Shown here in pieces: positions 15,597 to 23,776 of a DNA stretch of 38,686 bases. The notes beneath the pieces are model-generated. The model saw only the letters and a list, made by a program, of their open reading frames with translations, did no database searches and was not told where the DNA came from. Within the stretch, counting starts at the first letter, position 1. Each line of letters starts with the position of its first letter. Source of the stretch: an uncultured Prevotellaceae bacterium (GTDB taxonomy: Bacteria; Bacteroidota; Bacteroidia; Bacteroidales; Bacteroidaceae); assembly GCA_947165505.1 (NCBI GenBank), contig CAMVAT010000029.1, forward strand, positions 1-38,686, given 5' to 3'. The position numbers and the translations under genes were made by a program.

Positions 15597-16475
15597 ATGA
15601 AACTGAATCTGACGCGCCCGCTGATTATCTTCGACTTAGAGACCACGGGGTTGGACCTTGTGAAAGACCGCATCATCCAGATCGCCTACATCAAAGCCTT
15701 CCCTGACGGGCATGAGGAACGTGCCGACTATAAGGTGAACCCCGGCCGGCCCATCCCACCTGAGATCAGCCGCCTGACGGGCATCACAGATGCCGACGTG
15801 AAAGACGCCCCCTCGTTTTCCGAGTTGTCCAAGCAATTGGCAGAAGACTTCCGGGGATGTGACTTTGCCGGTTTCAACTCCAATCATTTCGACATACCGA
15901 TGCTGGCTGAAGAGCTGTCGCGTGCGGGTGCCGACTTCGACTTCAGCAAATGCCGTCTGATAGACGTTCAGACCATCTTTCACCGCATGGAGCCCCGCAA
16001 CCTGAGTGCCGCGTATCAGTTTTACTGCCACCGCGACATGGATGAAGACTTTGCGGCACACCGTGCCGATCAGGACGCCGAAGCCACTTACCGCGTGCTT
16101 CAAGGTCAGATGGACCTGTATAGCGGCGAGGGGATACAGAGCGAGCCAGACACGACGCAGTATGCCAAGAACCGTCAGATACCCAACGACATGGACGAGT
16201 TGTGCCGTTTCTCGAAGACCAACGACAATGTGGACTTTGCCGGCCGTATCGTCTGGAAACCCATATTGGGCAAGGACGGTCAGCCTCTGAAGAACAGCGA
16301 CGGCAGCATCCGATGTCAAGAAGTATTCAACTTCGGCAAATACAAGGGGTGGGCCGTCACCGATGTGCTGCATCGCGACCCCAGCTATTATAGTTGGATG
16401 ATGAACGGCGACTTCTCACTCAACACGAAACAAGCACTGACGCGTATCCGTCTGCGCGACTTTAATTCTAAATAG
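15597..16475 (+). CDS. DEDDh 3'-5' exonuclease (DnaQ/epsilon-like)
   Basis: 292 residues. The exonuclease core has D13 and E15 (FDLETTGL), D99 (NSNHFDIPML) and H155/D160 (HRADQD), the full DEDDh set. A second region from about residue 200 contains CQEVFNFGKYKGWAVTDVL, a FGKYKG motif seen in other Bacteroidetes exonucleases of this type, of unknown role. It removes nucleotides from 3' ends and could serve as polymerase III proofreading subunit or in repair. It is 11 bases after dnaN and ends directly at the coaBC ATG, so replication clamp and exonuclease are probably co-expressed. Confidence 0.9.
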   Translation: MKLNLTRPLIIFDLETTGLDLVKDRIIQIAYIKAFPDGHEERADYKVNPGRPIPPEISRLTGITDADVKDAPSFSELSKQLAEDFRGCDFAGFNSNHFDIPMLAEELSRAGADFDFSKCRLIDVQTIFHRMEPRNLSAAYQFYCHRDMDEDFAAHRADQDAEATYRVLQGQMDLYSGEGIQSEPDTTQYAKNRQIPNDMDELCRFSKTNDNVDFAGRIVWKPILGKDGQPLKNSDGSIRCQEVFNFGKYKGWAVTDVLHRDPSYYSWMMNGDFSLNTKQALTRIRLRDFNSK

Positions 16476-17702
16476 ATGTTATCAGGAAAGAAAATCGTAT
16501 TGGGCATCACAGGCAGCATCGCCGCCTATAAAGCGTGCCTGATTATCCGCGGTTTGATTAAGCGCGGCGCTGAGGTGCAGGTTGTCATCACCCCTGCCGG
16601 CAAGGAGTTTATCACCCCCATCACCCTCTCGGCGCTGACCCACAAGCCAGTGATCAGCGACTTTTTCTCACAGCGCGACGGCACGTGGCATTCGCACGTG
16701 GATTTAGGTATATGGGCCGATGCCATGCTGATAGCCCCCTGTACGGCGAGCACGCTGGGCAAGATGGCCCATGGTGTAGCCGACAACATGCTCATCACGA
16801 CCTACCTGTCGATGAAAGCACCCGTCTTCATCGCACCCGCCATGGACTTGGACATGTATGCCCACCCCTCAACGCAGGCGAACATCAAGCAGTTGACGAG
16901 CTACGGCAACCATTTCATAGAGCCAGCCAGCGGTTTTCTGGCCAGTGGTCTGGAAGGCAAGGGCCGCATGGAAGAGCCCGAGGTGATTGTTGACACGCTG
17001 GACCATTTTTTTGACGAAGCCCCCGACGTCTCGTCATCCCCCCAAGACCTGCAAGGCCGCCGGATACTGATAACGGCCGGTCCGACTTACGAAAAGATAG
17101 ACCCGGTGCGGTTTATCGGCAATTATTCCAGTGGCAAGATGGGCTATTCGTTGGCTGAGGAGTGCGCCCGCCGTGGCGCGGACGTCACATTGGTGAGCGG
17201 TCCGGTACAGTTATCCACCCCTGCCGGTGTGCACCGCATCGACGTAGAGAGTTGCAACGAGATGTACGATGCGTGTCGGCAAGCATTCAGCGACTGCGAT
17301 GCCGCCATACTCTGCGCCGCCGTCGCCGACTTCCGTCCTGAGAGCACCGCCTCGCAGAAGATCAAGCGCGAGGGTGATGCCCTCGAGCTCCGTTTAGTGC
17401 CCAATCCCGACATCGCCGCCTCGCTTGGCCGCATGAAGGGAGCGCATCAGGTCATGGTCGGTTTTGCGTTAGAGACCAACAACGAGTTTGCGAATGCGTC
17501 GCATAAACTGGAAAAGAAGAATTTAGACTTCATCGTGCTCAACAGCCTCCGCAATGCCGGCACCTGCTTCGGCAGCGACGACAATCAGATCACCATCATC
17601 AGCCGTCAGGGGCGCAAAGACTTCGACAAGAAGCCCAAGACAGCTGTTGCACGTGATATCATTGACGAATTGTCAAACCACCTTAACGAAATACATTCAT
17701 GA
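16476..17702 (+). CDS. coaBC: Bifunctional phosphopantothenoylcysteine decarboxylase / phosphopantothenate-cysteine ligase
   Basis: 408 residues. The flavoprotein CoaC domain (1-175) has GITGSIAAYKACLIIR, the catalytic His (SHVDLGIWADAMLIAPCTAS, H74), the clamp PAMDLDMY and GFLASGLEGKGRM. The CoaB ligase domain (about 190-400) has ILITAGPTYEKIDPVRFIGN, SSGKMGYSLAEECARRGA, CAAVADFRPE and KIKR. It couples cysteine to 4'-phosphopantothenate and decarboxylates the product, two steps of coenzyme A synthesis. Two CoaC active-site positions differ from the E. coli enzyme: Asn125 is D124 and Cys158 is S157. The ATG follows the exonuclease stop with no gap, and the last four bases overlap the next gene. 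Confidence 0.95.
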   Translation: MLSGKKIVLGITGSIAAYKACLIIRGLIKRGAEVQVVITPAGKEFITPITLSALTHKPVISDFFSQRDGTWHSHVDLGIWADAMLIAPCTASTLGKMAHGVADNMLITTYLSMKAPVFIAPAMDLDMYAHPSTQANIKQLTSYGNHFIEPASGFLASGLEGKGRMEEPEVIVDTLDHFFDEAPDVSSSPQDLQGRRILITAGPTYEKIDPVRFIGNYSSGKMGYSLAEECARRGADVTLVSGPVQLSTPAGVHRIDVESCNEMYDACRQAFSDCDAAILCAAVADFRPESTASQKIKREGDALELRLVPNPDIAASLGRMKGAHQVMVGFALETNNEFANASHKLEKKNLDFIVLNSLRNAGTCFGSDDNQITIISRQGRKDFDKKPKTAVARDIIDELSNHLNEIHS

Positions 17703-18145
17703 AAGCAACCGAACAAAGTATTCAGCAGATAGAGCGTCTGATTCGTAAAATCTGCCAGAAGTTTCCGCCGACCGACGACCCTACCCTTCTGACAGACATC
17801 CATTTGCGTGTATCGCCCGACAGCGGCGAGTTATTGGCATTTGACGATGACGACCAAGAGATTACGCGCTGCGTGGTAGAGCAATGGATAGACAACAAAG
17901 ACGACCAGTTTTACGACGATGCCGCCGAGGCTCTTCGTCGTGTGCTGAAACGTCTTCGCGACCAGATCGACCAGCTCGGCATCCTGCGTCCGTTCAGTTT
18001 TGTTTTGGAGGATGAAGACAAGGAGCATCTGGCCGAATTGTATGTCTCCGACGGCGACACCATCATCATCGGCGGCGAACTGATGAAAGACTTAGACAAA
18101 GACTTAGACAATTTCTTCGAGAAGCTGATGAAGGAGGAGGTTTAG
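17699..18145 (+). CDS. Unknown acidic protein translationally coupled to coaBC
   Basis: 148 residues, strongly acidic, no signal peptide or membrane segment, so cytoplasmic. Predicted helix-rich N-terminus (MKATEQSIQQIERLIRKICQ), a strand-like part with DIHLRVSPDSGELLAFDDDD, an amphipathic helix (AAEALRRVLKRLRDQIDQLG), then FSFVLEDEDKEHLAELYVSD and a C-terminal helix (LDKDLDNFFEKLMKEEV). Family not recognised. The ATG overlaps the coaBC stop by four bases, so the gene is expressed with dnaN, the exonuclease and coaBC. Function unknown. Confidence 0.75.
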   Translation: MKATEQSIQQIERLIRKICQKFPPTDDPTLLTDIHLRVSPDSGELLAFDDDDQEITRCVVEQWIDNKDDQFYDDAAEALRRVLKRLRDQIDQLGILRPFSFVLEDEDKEHLAELYVSDGDTIIIGGELMKDLDKDLDNFFEKLMKEEV

Positions 18146-18498
18146 GAGACCCACCCCCAGCCCCTCACTTGGGAGCCCCCTCCCCGACCCTCCCCGAGGG
18201 GAGGGAGTAGATAGATAGCTTCGTAGTGTGGAAGGGTTGCTATAGCGGGCCAGGGGGACAGGGCGGAAAGTACACCAGTAGGACCGCTTAATGGAGTAGT
18301 GTTTACTAATTGCCCTGTCCGTAGCACGGTGAGCGAAGCGAACACAAACAAGGGGGGTGTCAAAACACCTGGAATTTCTCTTCAACAACGGATTTCACGG
18401 ATTTCACAGATTTACGACTTGCTGATGATCAGCAATAACAATCATCTGTGAAATCCGTGAAATTCGTTGTCTATTTCATTTGACAAACCCTCTTTGTC
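18146..18498. repeat. 353-base convergent intergenic region packed with palindromes
   Basis: No gene is supported here. It holds, in order: a C-rich palindrome, CCCTCCCC (18088+100 i.e. 18188-18195) with GGGGAGGG (18198-18205); an imperfect long-range hairpin with arms GGACAGGGC (18256-18264) and GCCCTGTCC (18312-18320), with a second pairing inside it (AGTACAC against GTGTTTACT); and a 27-base inverted repeat (18385-18411 with 18444-18470, one mismatch) that encloses a smaller palindrome, TTGCTGAT-G-ATCAGCAA. The left arm is itself a tandem of the nonamer ACGGATTTC. It looks like a cluster of dispersed intergenic elements between converging transcripts. Confidence 0.7.
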
Positions 18499-20019
18499 TT
18501 ATAGTTTTACTTTTTTGACCACTCCTTTGCTCTCATTGCTCATGCGGTCGAGCGCCGTGACCACATAGACACATTTTTGACTGCCTGTCTGATAGGGTAA
18601 TTTATAAAAGGTGTTGACAGTGATGGCCACGATCTTCGCCGGGTTAGACAAATCGACCCGTTCATTGTCAGCGAATCTGTAAACCACATATTTATACGGT
18701 TCATTCTTCCAGCCCTTACCTGATGGAGCGGTCCAGAAAAGCACATAGTCGCTGTCAATCCACATATCCTTCACCTTTTTGGGGTGAGCGGGAGCGTCGT
18801 CATCGATGAAAGGCATGAGCGGCTGCAGAGCCGGTCTTTTCCAATAAGCGTCTCTGAGCACATGTCCGTAGTTGCCCACATTATCCACGGCCGCCTTGGC
18901 ATACCATAGCACCATGCCATTGACATGTTGCGCCTGTTTTCTCAGTTTGTATTTAGCCGTGATCTGGCTGGCGTTGGGGTTATCGGGATCCGCGTGCTTG
19001 GCAGTTCTCTCCACATCCTCGCCGATATAGAGGGGTCTGTTAGCGGCATGGCTGTCCCACCATTTAATGAGCGTCTTGTAGTCAGCCGACTTATGACCTA
19101 TCTCCCAATAGAGTTGAGGCACGCAATAGTCGATCCACCCCTTATTGACCCACAGGATGACATCGGCATAGAGGTCGTCGTAATTTTGCAGACCGTTGGT
19201 ATTGCTTCCGTCGGGGTCATTGCGTTTGTTGCGGTAGATGCCGAAAGGCGACACGCCGAACTTGACGTATGGTTTCCGCTTATGAATCGTTTTCTCTAAT
19301 TGCTGGATGAAGAGGTTGACATTCTCGCGCCTCCAGTCATTCTTGCCAGCGATATGCTTCGGGTTATAGCTTCTAAACTGAGCATCGTCGGGGATGCTCT
19401 GTCCCGGAGCGGGATAAGGATAGAAATAGTCGTCGATATGCAGTCCGTCGATATCGTATCTGCTGACGATGTCGTCCACCACGCGGCAGATATAATCTCT
19501 GTTTTCGGGTATTCCCGGATTGAGGATATACAGACCATCGTAAGGGAAGACGAGGTCGGGCCGTTTCACCGCGACATGATTATAAGCGAGGTCGTTGGTC
19601 GTTTTCGTCTTAGCCCTGAAGGGGTTGATCCACGCATGCAGTTCCATCCCGCGCTGATGGCATTGCTCGATCATCCACTGCAACGGGTCCCAGTAAGGCA
19701 CAGGAGCCACCCCTTGCCGGCTTGTGAGGAACCGGCTCCACGGCTCGATATTACTGGCGTATAAGGCATCGCATTCGGGGCGCACTTGGAAGATAATAGC
19801 ATTGCATCCGTCTCGTTGCAGTTCGTCGAGCTGGCTACTGAGAGTATTTTGCATCTGCTGTGTTGACATCCCGATAAACTGTCCGTTGACGCATTGAATC
19901 CAAGCCCCTCTGAACTCTCTTTTAGCGGGCGATGAGGAAGTCGTCACCAATTGTTCGCCTTTGCAAGAGGTGAGCATGACCCCTGCGATAGCACATAATG
20001 CGAAGATTAAATGTCTCAT
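18499..20019 (-). CDS. Lipoprotein GHL10-type glycoside hydrolase (DUF187)
   Basis: 506 residues. The N-terminus MRHLIFALCAIAGVMLTSCK is a lipoprotein signal with Cys19 as the lipidation site. The barrel domain follows: KREFRGAWIQCVNGQFIG, GCNAIIFQVRPECDALYAS, RGMELHAWINPFRA, DIDGLHIDDYFYPYP, VKFGVSPFGIYRN and DYCVPQLYWEIGH. A fibronectin type III-like domain ends the protein (SDYVLFWTAPSGKGW, CVYVVTALDRMSNES). This is the better-known YngK-like branch of the family, anchored in a membrane; substrate unknown. It is paralogous to the gene at 11960 but is lipidated and has no sorting domain. Weak promoter box at 20047-20054. Confidence 0.87.
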   Translation of the reverse strand: MRHLIFALCAIAGVMLTSCKGEQLVTTSSSPAKREFRGAWIQCVNGQFIGMSTQQMQNTLSSQLDELQRDGCNAIIFQVRPECDALYASNIEPWSRFLTSRQGVAPVPYWDPLQWMIEQCHQRGMELHAWINPFRAKTKTTNDLAYNHVAVKRPDLVFPYDGLYILNPGIPENRDYICRVVDDIVSRYDIDGLHIDDYFYPYPAPGQSIPDDAQFRSYNPKHIAGKNDWRRENVNLFIQQLEKTIHKRKPYVKFGVSPFGIYRNKRNDPDGSNTNGLQNYDDLYADVILWVNKGWIDYCVPQLYWEIGHKSADYKTLIKWWDSHAANRPLYIGEDVERTAKHADPDNPNASQITAKYKLRKQAQHVNGMVLWYAKAAVDNVGNYGHVLRDAYWKRPALQPLMPFIDDDAPAHPKKVKDMWIDSDYVLFWTAPSGKGWKNEPYKYVVYRFADNERVDLSNPAKIVAITVNTFYKLPYQTGSQKCVYVVTALDRMSNESKGVVKKVKL

Positions 20020-20046
20020 GAAATGTAATGATATGATTTTAGGGTG

Positions 20047-20054
20047 CGAAGATA
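20047..20054 (-). promoter_or_regulatory. Weak -7 box of the GHL10 lipoprotein gene
   Basis: TATCTTCG on the minus strand, one mismatch from TAnnTTTG, 28 bases before the ATG at 20019. No clear -33 element. Confidence 0.3.
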
Positions 20055-20100
20055 CGAAAAAAAAATGACACAGACGAAAGTTCGCGGTAATAAAAGCAGC

Positions 20101-20133
20101 AAAAAGGCACCCCTTGTTTGGGAGTGCCTTTTT
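20101..20133 (-). terminator. Rho-independent terminator of ppiD
   Basis: AAAAAGGCAC (20101-20110) pairs with GTGCCTTTTT (20124-20133), extended by CCC/GGG across one bulged base. It lies 20 bases after the ppiD stop on the minus strand, and the stem ends in five T. Confidence 0.8.
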
Positions 20134-20153
20134 AATGGTAGAAAAGTGATCGT

Positions 20154-22358
20154 TTAGAAGATGTATCTCTTGTCGGTAATCTTCGCGTTTCTCATCAGTT
20201 CACCGAAGATCACGTTCTGATTGAGTCCGAAATTCTGGGCAGCTCTTGCGCGGTACTGCTTCTCATCATAAGTGCCTTCGAGCGTGCGCTGTTCGGTCAC
20301 CTGGAAGAAATAGACCCCGTTGTTTCCTTTGACCGGTGTCTTGCAGAAACCGGGTTTGCTGGCAGCCACGGCACCGGCCAGTTTAGGCTCTTGACGGTAG
20401 TTGGCAAACGACACGTGAGCGATGGTATCTACTCTGCAAGTCAGTCCAGCCACAGCCTTGGCAGCGTCGATAGAATTGACGCTCTTGGTAGCCTCAATGA
20501 TTTTCTCGGCCTTCTTATCATTCAGCGCCATCTGCTTCACATATTCATTCACCATGGCGTCGTCCATAGGTCTGTAACCACCATCATAGATGCCAGTGAG
20601 CACCACAGCCACGAGCACGGTGTTTTTGTCACCATTCATGGTTTCCTCCTCACACTCGAACTCATCCGACAAGTCGCCCACTTTCCGGTCTTCGTTGAAG
20701 ATCCAGCGGAACATTTCTTTGGCGCCAGAACCGTCGATGCGGGTCATGCCAGTGGGAGTGGTCGTCATGTAATTGTATGAAGAAGAGTGAACGCCCAGGT
20801 TCTGCTCGCGGAGGTCACGCAGATCAACCACAGTGAAGTTGTTTTGTGCAGCGTTCTTCTCGATGTCTTCCACCTTACGGTTGTCGGCGAGGAAGAGACG
20901 CATCTTCTCGTTGAACTGTCTTGATGTCTCGGGCGAATAAGTGATTTCGCGCTTCACCTGAGCCAGCACATATTTCTGCACCGGTTTCTTTTGGTCGAGC
21001 ACCTGCACAATCAGTTTGTTGCCAGCATAGTTGATGACTTTCATCTCATTGACCGTCATATTATGGATAGTAGAGATGAGGTTAGCCATTTCAGCATCTA
21101 CATTGGCGCGCTCGTACTGGTTAGTCACCATCCACTGTTTCTCGCCGGTATCTCCATATTTTTTAGCCAGCACCTCGAAGTCCTCGCCACCCTGGATGGC
21201 TTTGACGATGCTGTCGGCCCGTGTAGCTGTCTCGGCTTGGTTCTCGCCCCGCACGCCGATGGCGCGGAACTGGATAGAATCGGGCATCGAAGCCTTAGAG
21301 AATACGCGTATGACATTCATGGTGTTGTCGGCAGCATCGAAGAACGGGCCTTTCACCACGTTGACGCCGATAGAATCAACCATGTTGGCCACTGCGGGCG
21401 ACAGGGCGTTCTTCGTGACAGGCACGCCTGCATACTGGACATCAGATTCAAATTCACGCACACAGTGCTTGACGCTGTCGGTATTAGCGGGCACAGAGTC
21501 GAGTTTTGCAGCGGCCTCGGCGAGCAGTGCATTGAGCTCAGTCTTATCATTATCGGAAGCCTCTTTTCTGATGACGATCAGCTTACCGGTGCGCACCTCG
21601 TCATCAAGTTTGATGCGTGCGCCCTCTTTCAGTTCTTCGTATTTGCTCTTCAGATCAGCGTCTGATACGGTGACCGTGCTGTCGTTGATGGCTCTGAAGT
21701 CGTAAGCGGCACAAACGATATCGCTCTCTTTCTTCTCAGCGTCGAACAAGAACTTCGCCTCGACGGCATTAGAGACAGAGCAAGCTTGCAGCAGCGAGTT
21801 GTATTTCTCGAAGAGCAGCTGCGTTCTCAGCTGTTTTTCTTTGAAGAGCAAGTAATTATAGAGCTGAACAGCTTGCGGGTTATTGCTTTTCTCAGCAGCG
21901 TCTTTCACGCTGTTGACGTATTGTCTGTATGCATTGACATCGAAAAGGCCCGTCTGCTGGTTATGCACCTGCGGAATGGGGATGTTGGCCAGTGCCGGGT
22001 GTACGCCCTTGGTCATCAAGTCGTTCACCTCTTCGTCGGTGACGGTGAGTCCGAGTTTCTGAGCCTCGGCAGTGACGAGTTTTTCCTGCAGGAAATAGTT
22101 CCACGCCATTTCTCTGAGTTGCTCATCCGACTCCTGTCGTCCTTCGATTTTCATAAATTCAGCGAACTCCTCGGCATACTTCTGATACTCTTGGACGTTC
22201 ACTTTTTCACCAGCGATTTCAGCCATACGCTGACTTTGCTCAGCCTTCGAACCTTCGCACGACTTGAAGAGGTCTCCTGCGATGAAGGCAAACAAGCCGA
22301 GGCCGATGATACCAATAAGTATCGCGCCTCTGCTTCTGATTGTTCCTAATGCTGCCAT
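20154..22358 (-). CDS. ppiD: PpiD/SurA-type peptidylprolyl isomerase, membrane-anchored
   Basis: 734 residues. A single N-terminal membrane helix (AILIGIIGLGLFAFIAGDLF, about residues 12-31) anchors a periplasmic protein. A SurA-like N-terminal chaperone region follows (EKVNVQEYQKYAEEF, WNYFLQEKLVTAEAQKLGL, VTDEEVNDLM). A parvulin-type domain is near residues 340-440 (FRAIGVRG, IQGGEDFEVLAKKYGDTGEK). The long C-terminal part again resembles the SurA/PpiD layout. It assists folding of outer-membrane and secreted proteins. Own promoter at 22459-22490 and terminator at 20101-20133; it follows the CBS-domain gene, an order usual in Bacteroidales as I recall it. Confidence 0.88.
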   Translation of the reverse strand: MAALGTIRSRGAILIGIIGLGLFAFIAGDLFKSCEGSKAEQSQRMAEIAGEKVNVQEYQKYAEEFAEFMKIEGRQESDEQLREMAWNYFLQEKLVTAEAQKLGLTVTDEEVNDLMTKGVHPALANIPIPQVHNQQTGLFDVNAYRQYVNSVKDAAEKSNNPQAVQLYNYLLFKEKQLRTQLLFEKYNSLLQACSVSNAVEAKFLFDAEKKESDIVCAAYDFRAINDSTVTVSDADLKSKYEELKEGARIKLDDEVRTGKLIVIRKEASDNDKTELNALLAEAAAKLDSVPANTDSVKHCVREFESDVQYAGVPVTKNALSPAVANMVDSIGVNVVKGPFFDAADNTMNVIRVFSKASMPDSIQFRAIGVRGENQAETATRADSIVKAIQGGEDFEVLAKKYGDTGEKQWMVTNQYERANVDAEMANLISTIHNMTVNEMKVINYAGNKLIVQVLDQKKPVQKYVLAQVKREITYSPETSRQFNEKMRLFLADNRKVEDIEKNAAQNNFTVVDLRDLREQNLGVHSSSYNYMTTTPTGMTRIDGSGAKEMFRWIFNEDRKVGDLSDEFECEEETMNGDKNTVLVAVVLTGIYDGGYRPMDDAMVNEYVKQMALNDKKAEKIIEATKSVNSIDAAKAVAGLTCRVDTIAHVSFANYRQEPKLAGAVAASKPGFCKTPVKGNNGVYFFQVTEQRTLEGTYDEKQYRARAAQNFGLNQNVIFGELMRNAKITDKRYIF

Positions 22359-22458
22359 TACTTTTTTGTTGTTATTATTTTTATTGTTCTTTCTCGTTAC
22401 AGATGGTTTACTCTTAGCTTTTGCCTGATGCTTTTAGCATTTTACGCTAAAAAGCGCA

Positions 22459-22490
22459 CAAAATTACGAAGAAAAACGCAAACAGGCGAA
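22459..22490 (-). promoter_or_regulatory. Promoter of ppiD
   Basis: On the minus strand TAATTTTG (22459-22466) with a near -33 element TTCG (22487-22490) 20 bases upstream. Leader about 95 bases. It makes ppiD at least partly independent of the upstream lptC unit. Confidence 0.5.
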
Positions 22491-22510
22491 TTTTTTTGTT
22501 GAAAAATGCT

Positions 22511-23776
22511 TTACGAAGTCACTTTTAGTTTGACGAGCTCGATTTTGGTCATTGTTTTTTTAATGATTTGGAACTCATAGTGTCCTATTTTGACCAATTC
22601 ATTGAGTTTTGGGAAGCTCTGATACTCATGCAGGATGAACCCGCCTACAGTCATGTATTCATCGCTTTCAGGTAGTTGGAGGTCGAACATCTCATTGACT
22701 TTATCTATCTCCAATCTTGCCGACAGCAAGTATTCATTGTCGCCCGTTTTTTTCGCCTCATATTTGGTATTGTCATGTTCGTCTTCGATGTCGCCGAATA
22801 TTTCCTCCACCATATCCTCGAGAGCCACGAGTCCGGCCGTGCCACCGAACTCATCAACGACCACAGCCAGACTTTTTTTCTGTTGCAGGAGCATACGCAT
22901 GAGTTTTTGTGCCGCCATTGTTTCTGGCACGAATGGCATTTTCTGTATGTGCTTGATCCACTCCCCGGCATTTTTAAACATCTCCGACGAATGGATATAT
23001 CCGATGATATGGTCGATATCCTCGTGAAATACGATGATTTTCGAGTTACCACTCTCAATAAACCGTTGTTTGAGCGTTTCGCTGTCGCAGTCGTCAGCCA
23101 CCGCATTGATTTCCGTTCGTGGTATCATGCAGTCTCTCACCTTGGTATCTGAGAAATCGAGTGCATTTTGGAAAATCTTCACCTCATCATCTATTTCGTC
23201 TTCATCCTTGGCATTGTCGATGCTGCTTTGCACGAGATAGTCGAGGTCAACCTTAGAGAACACCTCGTCGGTAGCCTCTTGCGTCATCTTCACCCCTACC
23301 AGCCGCAGCAAGCACCTTGAGAGGAACGTGGCCAGCCGAGAGATAGGCCATAGGATGACATAGCAGAAGAAGGCCGGCAAGGCAAAGAACGTGAGGAGGC
23401 TGTTGGGGTTACTTTTGAAGAAGATTTTAGGCAGGAACTCGCCCGTAAACAGGATGATGATAGTAGAGAGGATGGTATCGGCCGTGACCCGGAACCCGTC
23501 GGACAGATCGCGGAATATCGTCGCGTCAAAGAGTTGCGCGATGAGGATGCCATAGACCACGAGCGCGATATTATTGCCAACGAGCATGGTGCTGACAAAG
23601 TGGTTGGGATGGCTATAGAATACAGCCAGGCATTTTTGGGCAAGCCCATTTTTCTCCTTGTCCATTTCCGCCAGCATCCTGTTGCTGGAGACGAAAGCTA
23701 TTTCCATCCCAGAGAAGAAGCCGGAGAAAATCATCGTAATGACGATGCCCACTATGAGAGATACGCTCACTGTCAT
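22511..23776 (-). CDS. CNNM/CBS-domain protein of the hemolysin (CorC/TlyC) family
   Basis: 421 residues. The N-terminal CNNM (DUF21) membrane domain, about 1-190, has GFFSGMEIAFVSSNR, STMLVGNNIALVVYG and a segment ILFTGEFLPKIFFK. A paired CBS module follows at about 205-330 (VRDCMIPRTEINAVADDC, KIIVFHEDIDHIIGYIH, KSLAVVVDEFGGTAGLVALE). A CorC_HlyC domain ends the protein (YEAKKTGDNEYLLSARLEID, TVGGFILHEYQSFP). Family members are linked to magnesium/cobalt efflux; the hemolysin name is historical. In Bacteroidetes some relatives are called GldE. The ATG shares one base with the lptC stop (TAATG), so translation is coupled. Confidence 0.9.
   Translation of the reverse strand: MTVSVSLIVGIVITMIFSGFFSGMEIAFVSSNRMLAEMDKEKNGLAQKCLAVFYSHPNHFVSTMLVGNNIALVVYGILIAQLFDATIFRDLSDGFRVTADTILSTIIILFTGEFLPKIFFKSNPNSLLTFFALPAFFCYVILWPISRLATFLSRCLLRLVGVKMTQEATDEVFSKVDLDYLVQSSIDNAKDEDEIDDEVKIFQNALDFSDTKVRDCMIPRTEINAVADDCDSETLKQRFIESGNSKIIVFHEDIDHIIGYIHSSEMFKNAGEWIKHIQKMPFVPETMAAQKLMRMLLQQKKSLAVVVDEFGGTAGLVALEDMVEEIFGDIEDEHDNTKYEAKKTGDNEYLLSARLEIDKVNEMFDLQLPESDEYMTVGGFILHEYQSFPKLNELVKIGHYEFQIIKKTMTKIELVKLKVTS

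Noticed and set aside
15636..16373. Open frame opposite the DEDDh exonuclease
   Set aside because: Composition is that of a reverse-complement shadow; the exonuclease has all catalytic residues.
18256..18320. Integron attC site
   Set aside because: The fold is loosely similar, but no integrase, no R-site core sequences and no cassette-like genes are present.
18104..18388. Small protein gene on the minus strand across the intergenic repeats
   Set aside because: The translation is basic and low in information, runs into the unknown coding gene, and is explained by the repeat sequence.
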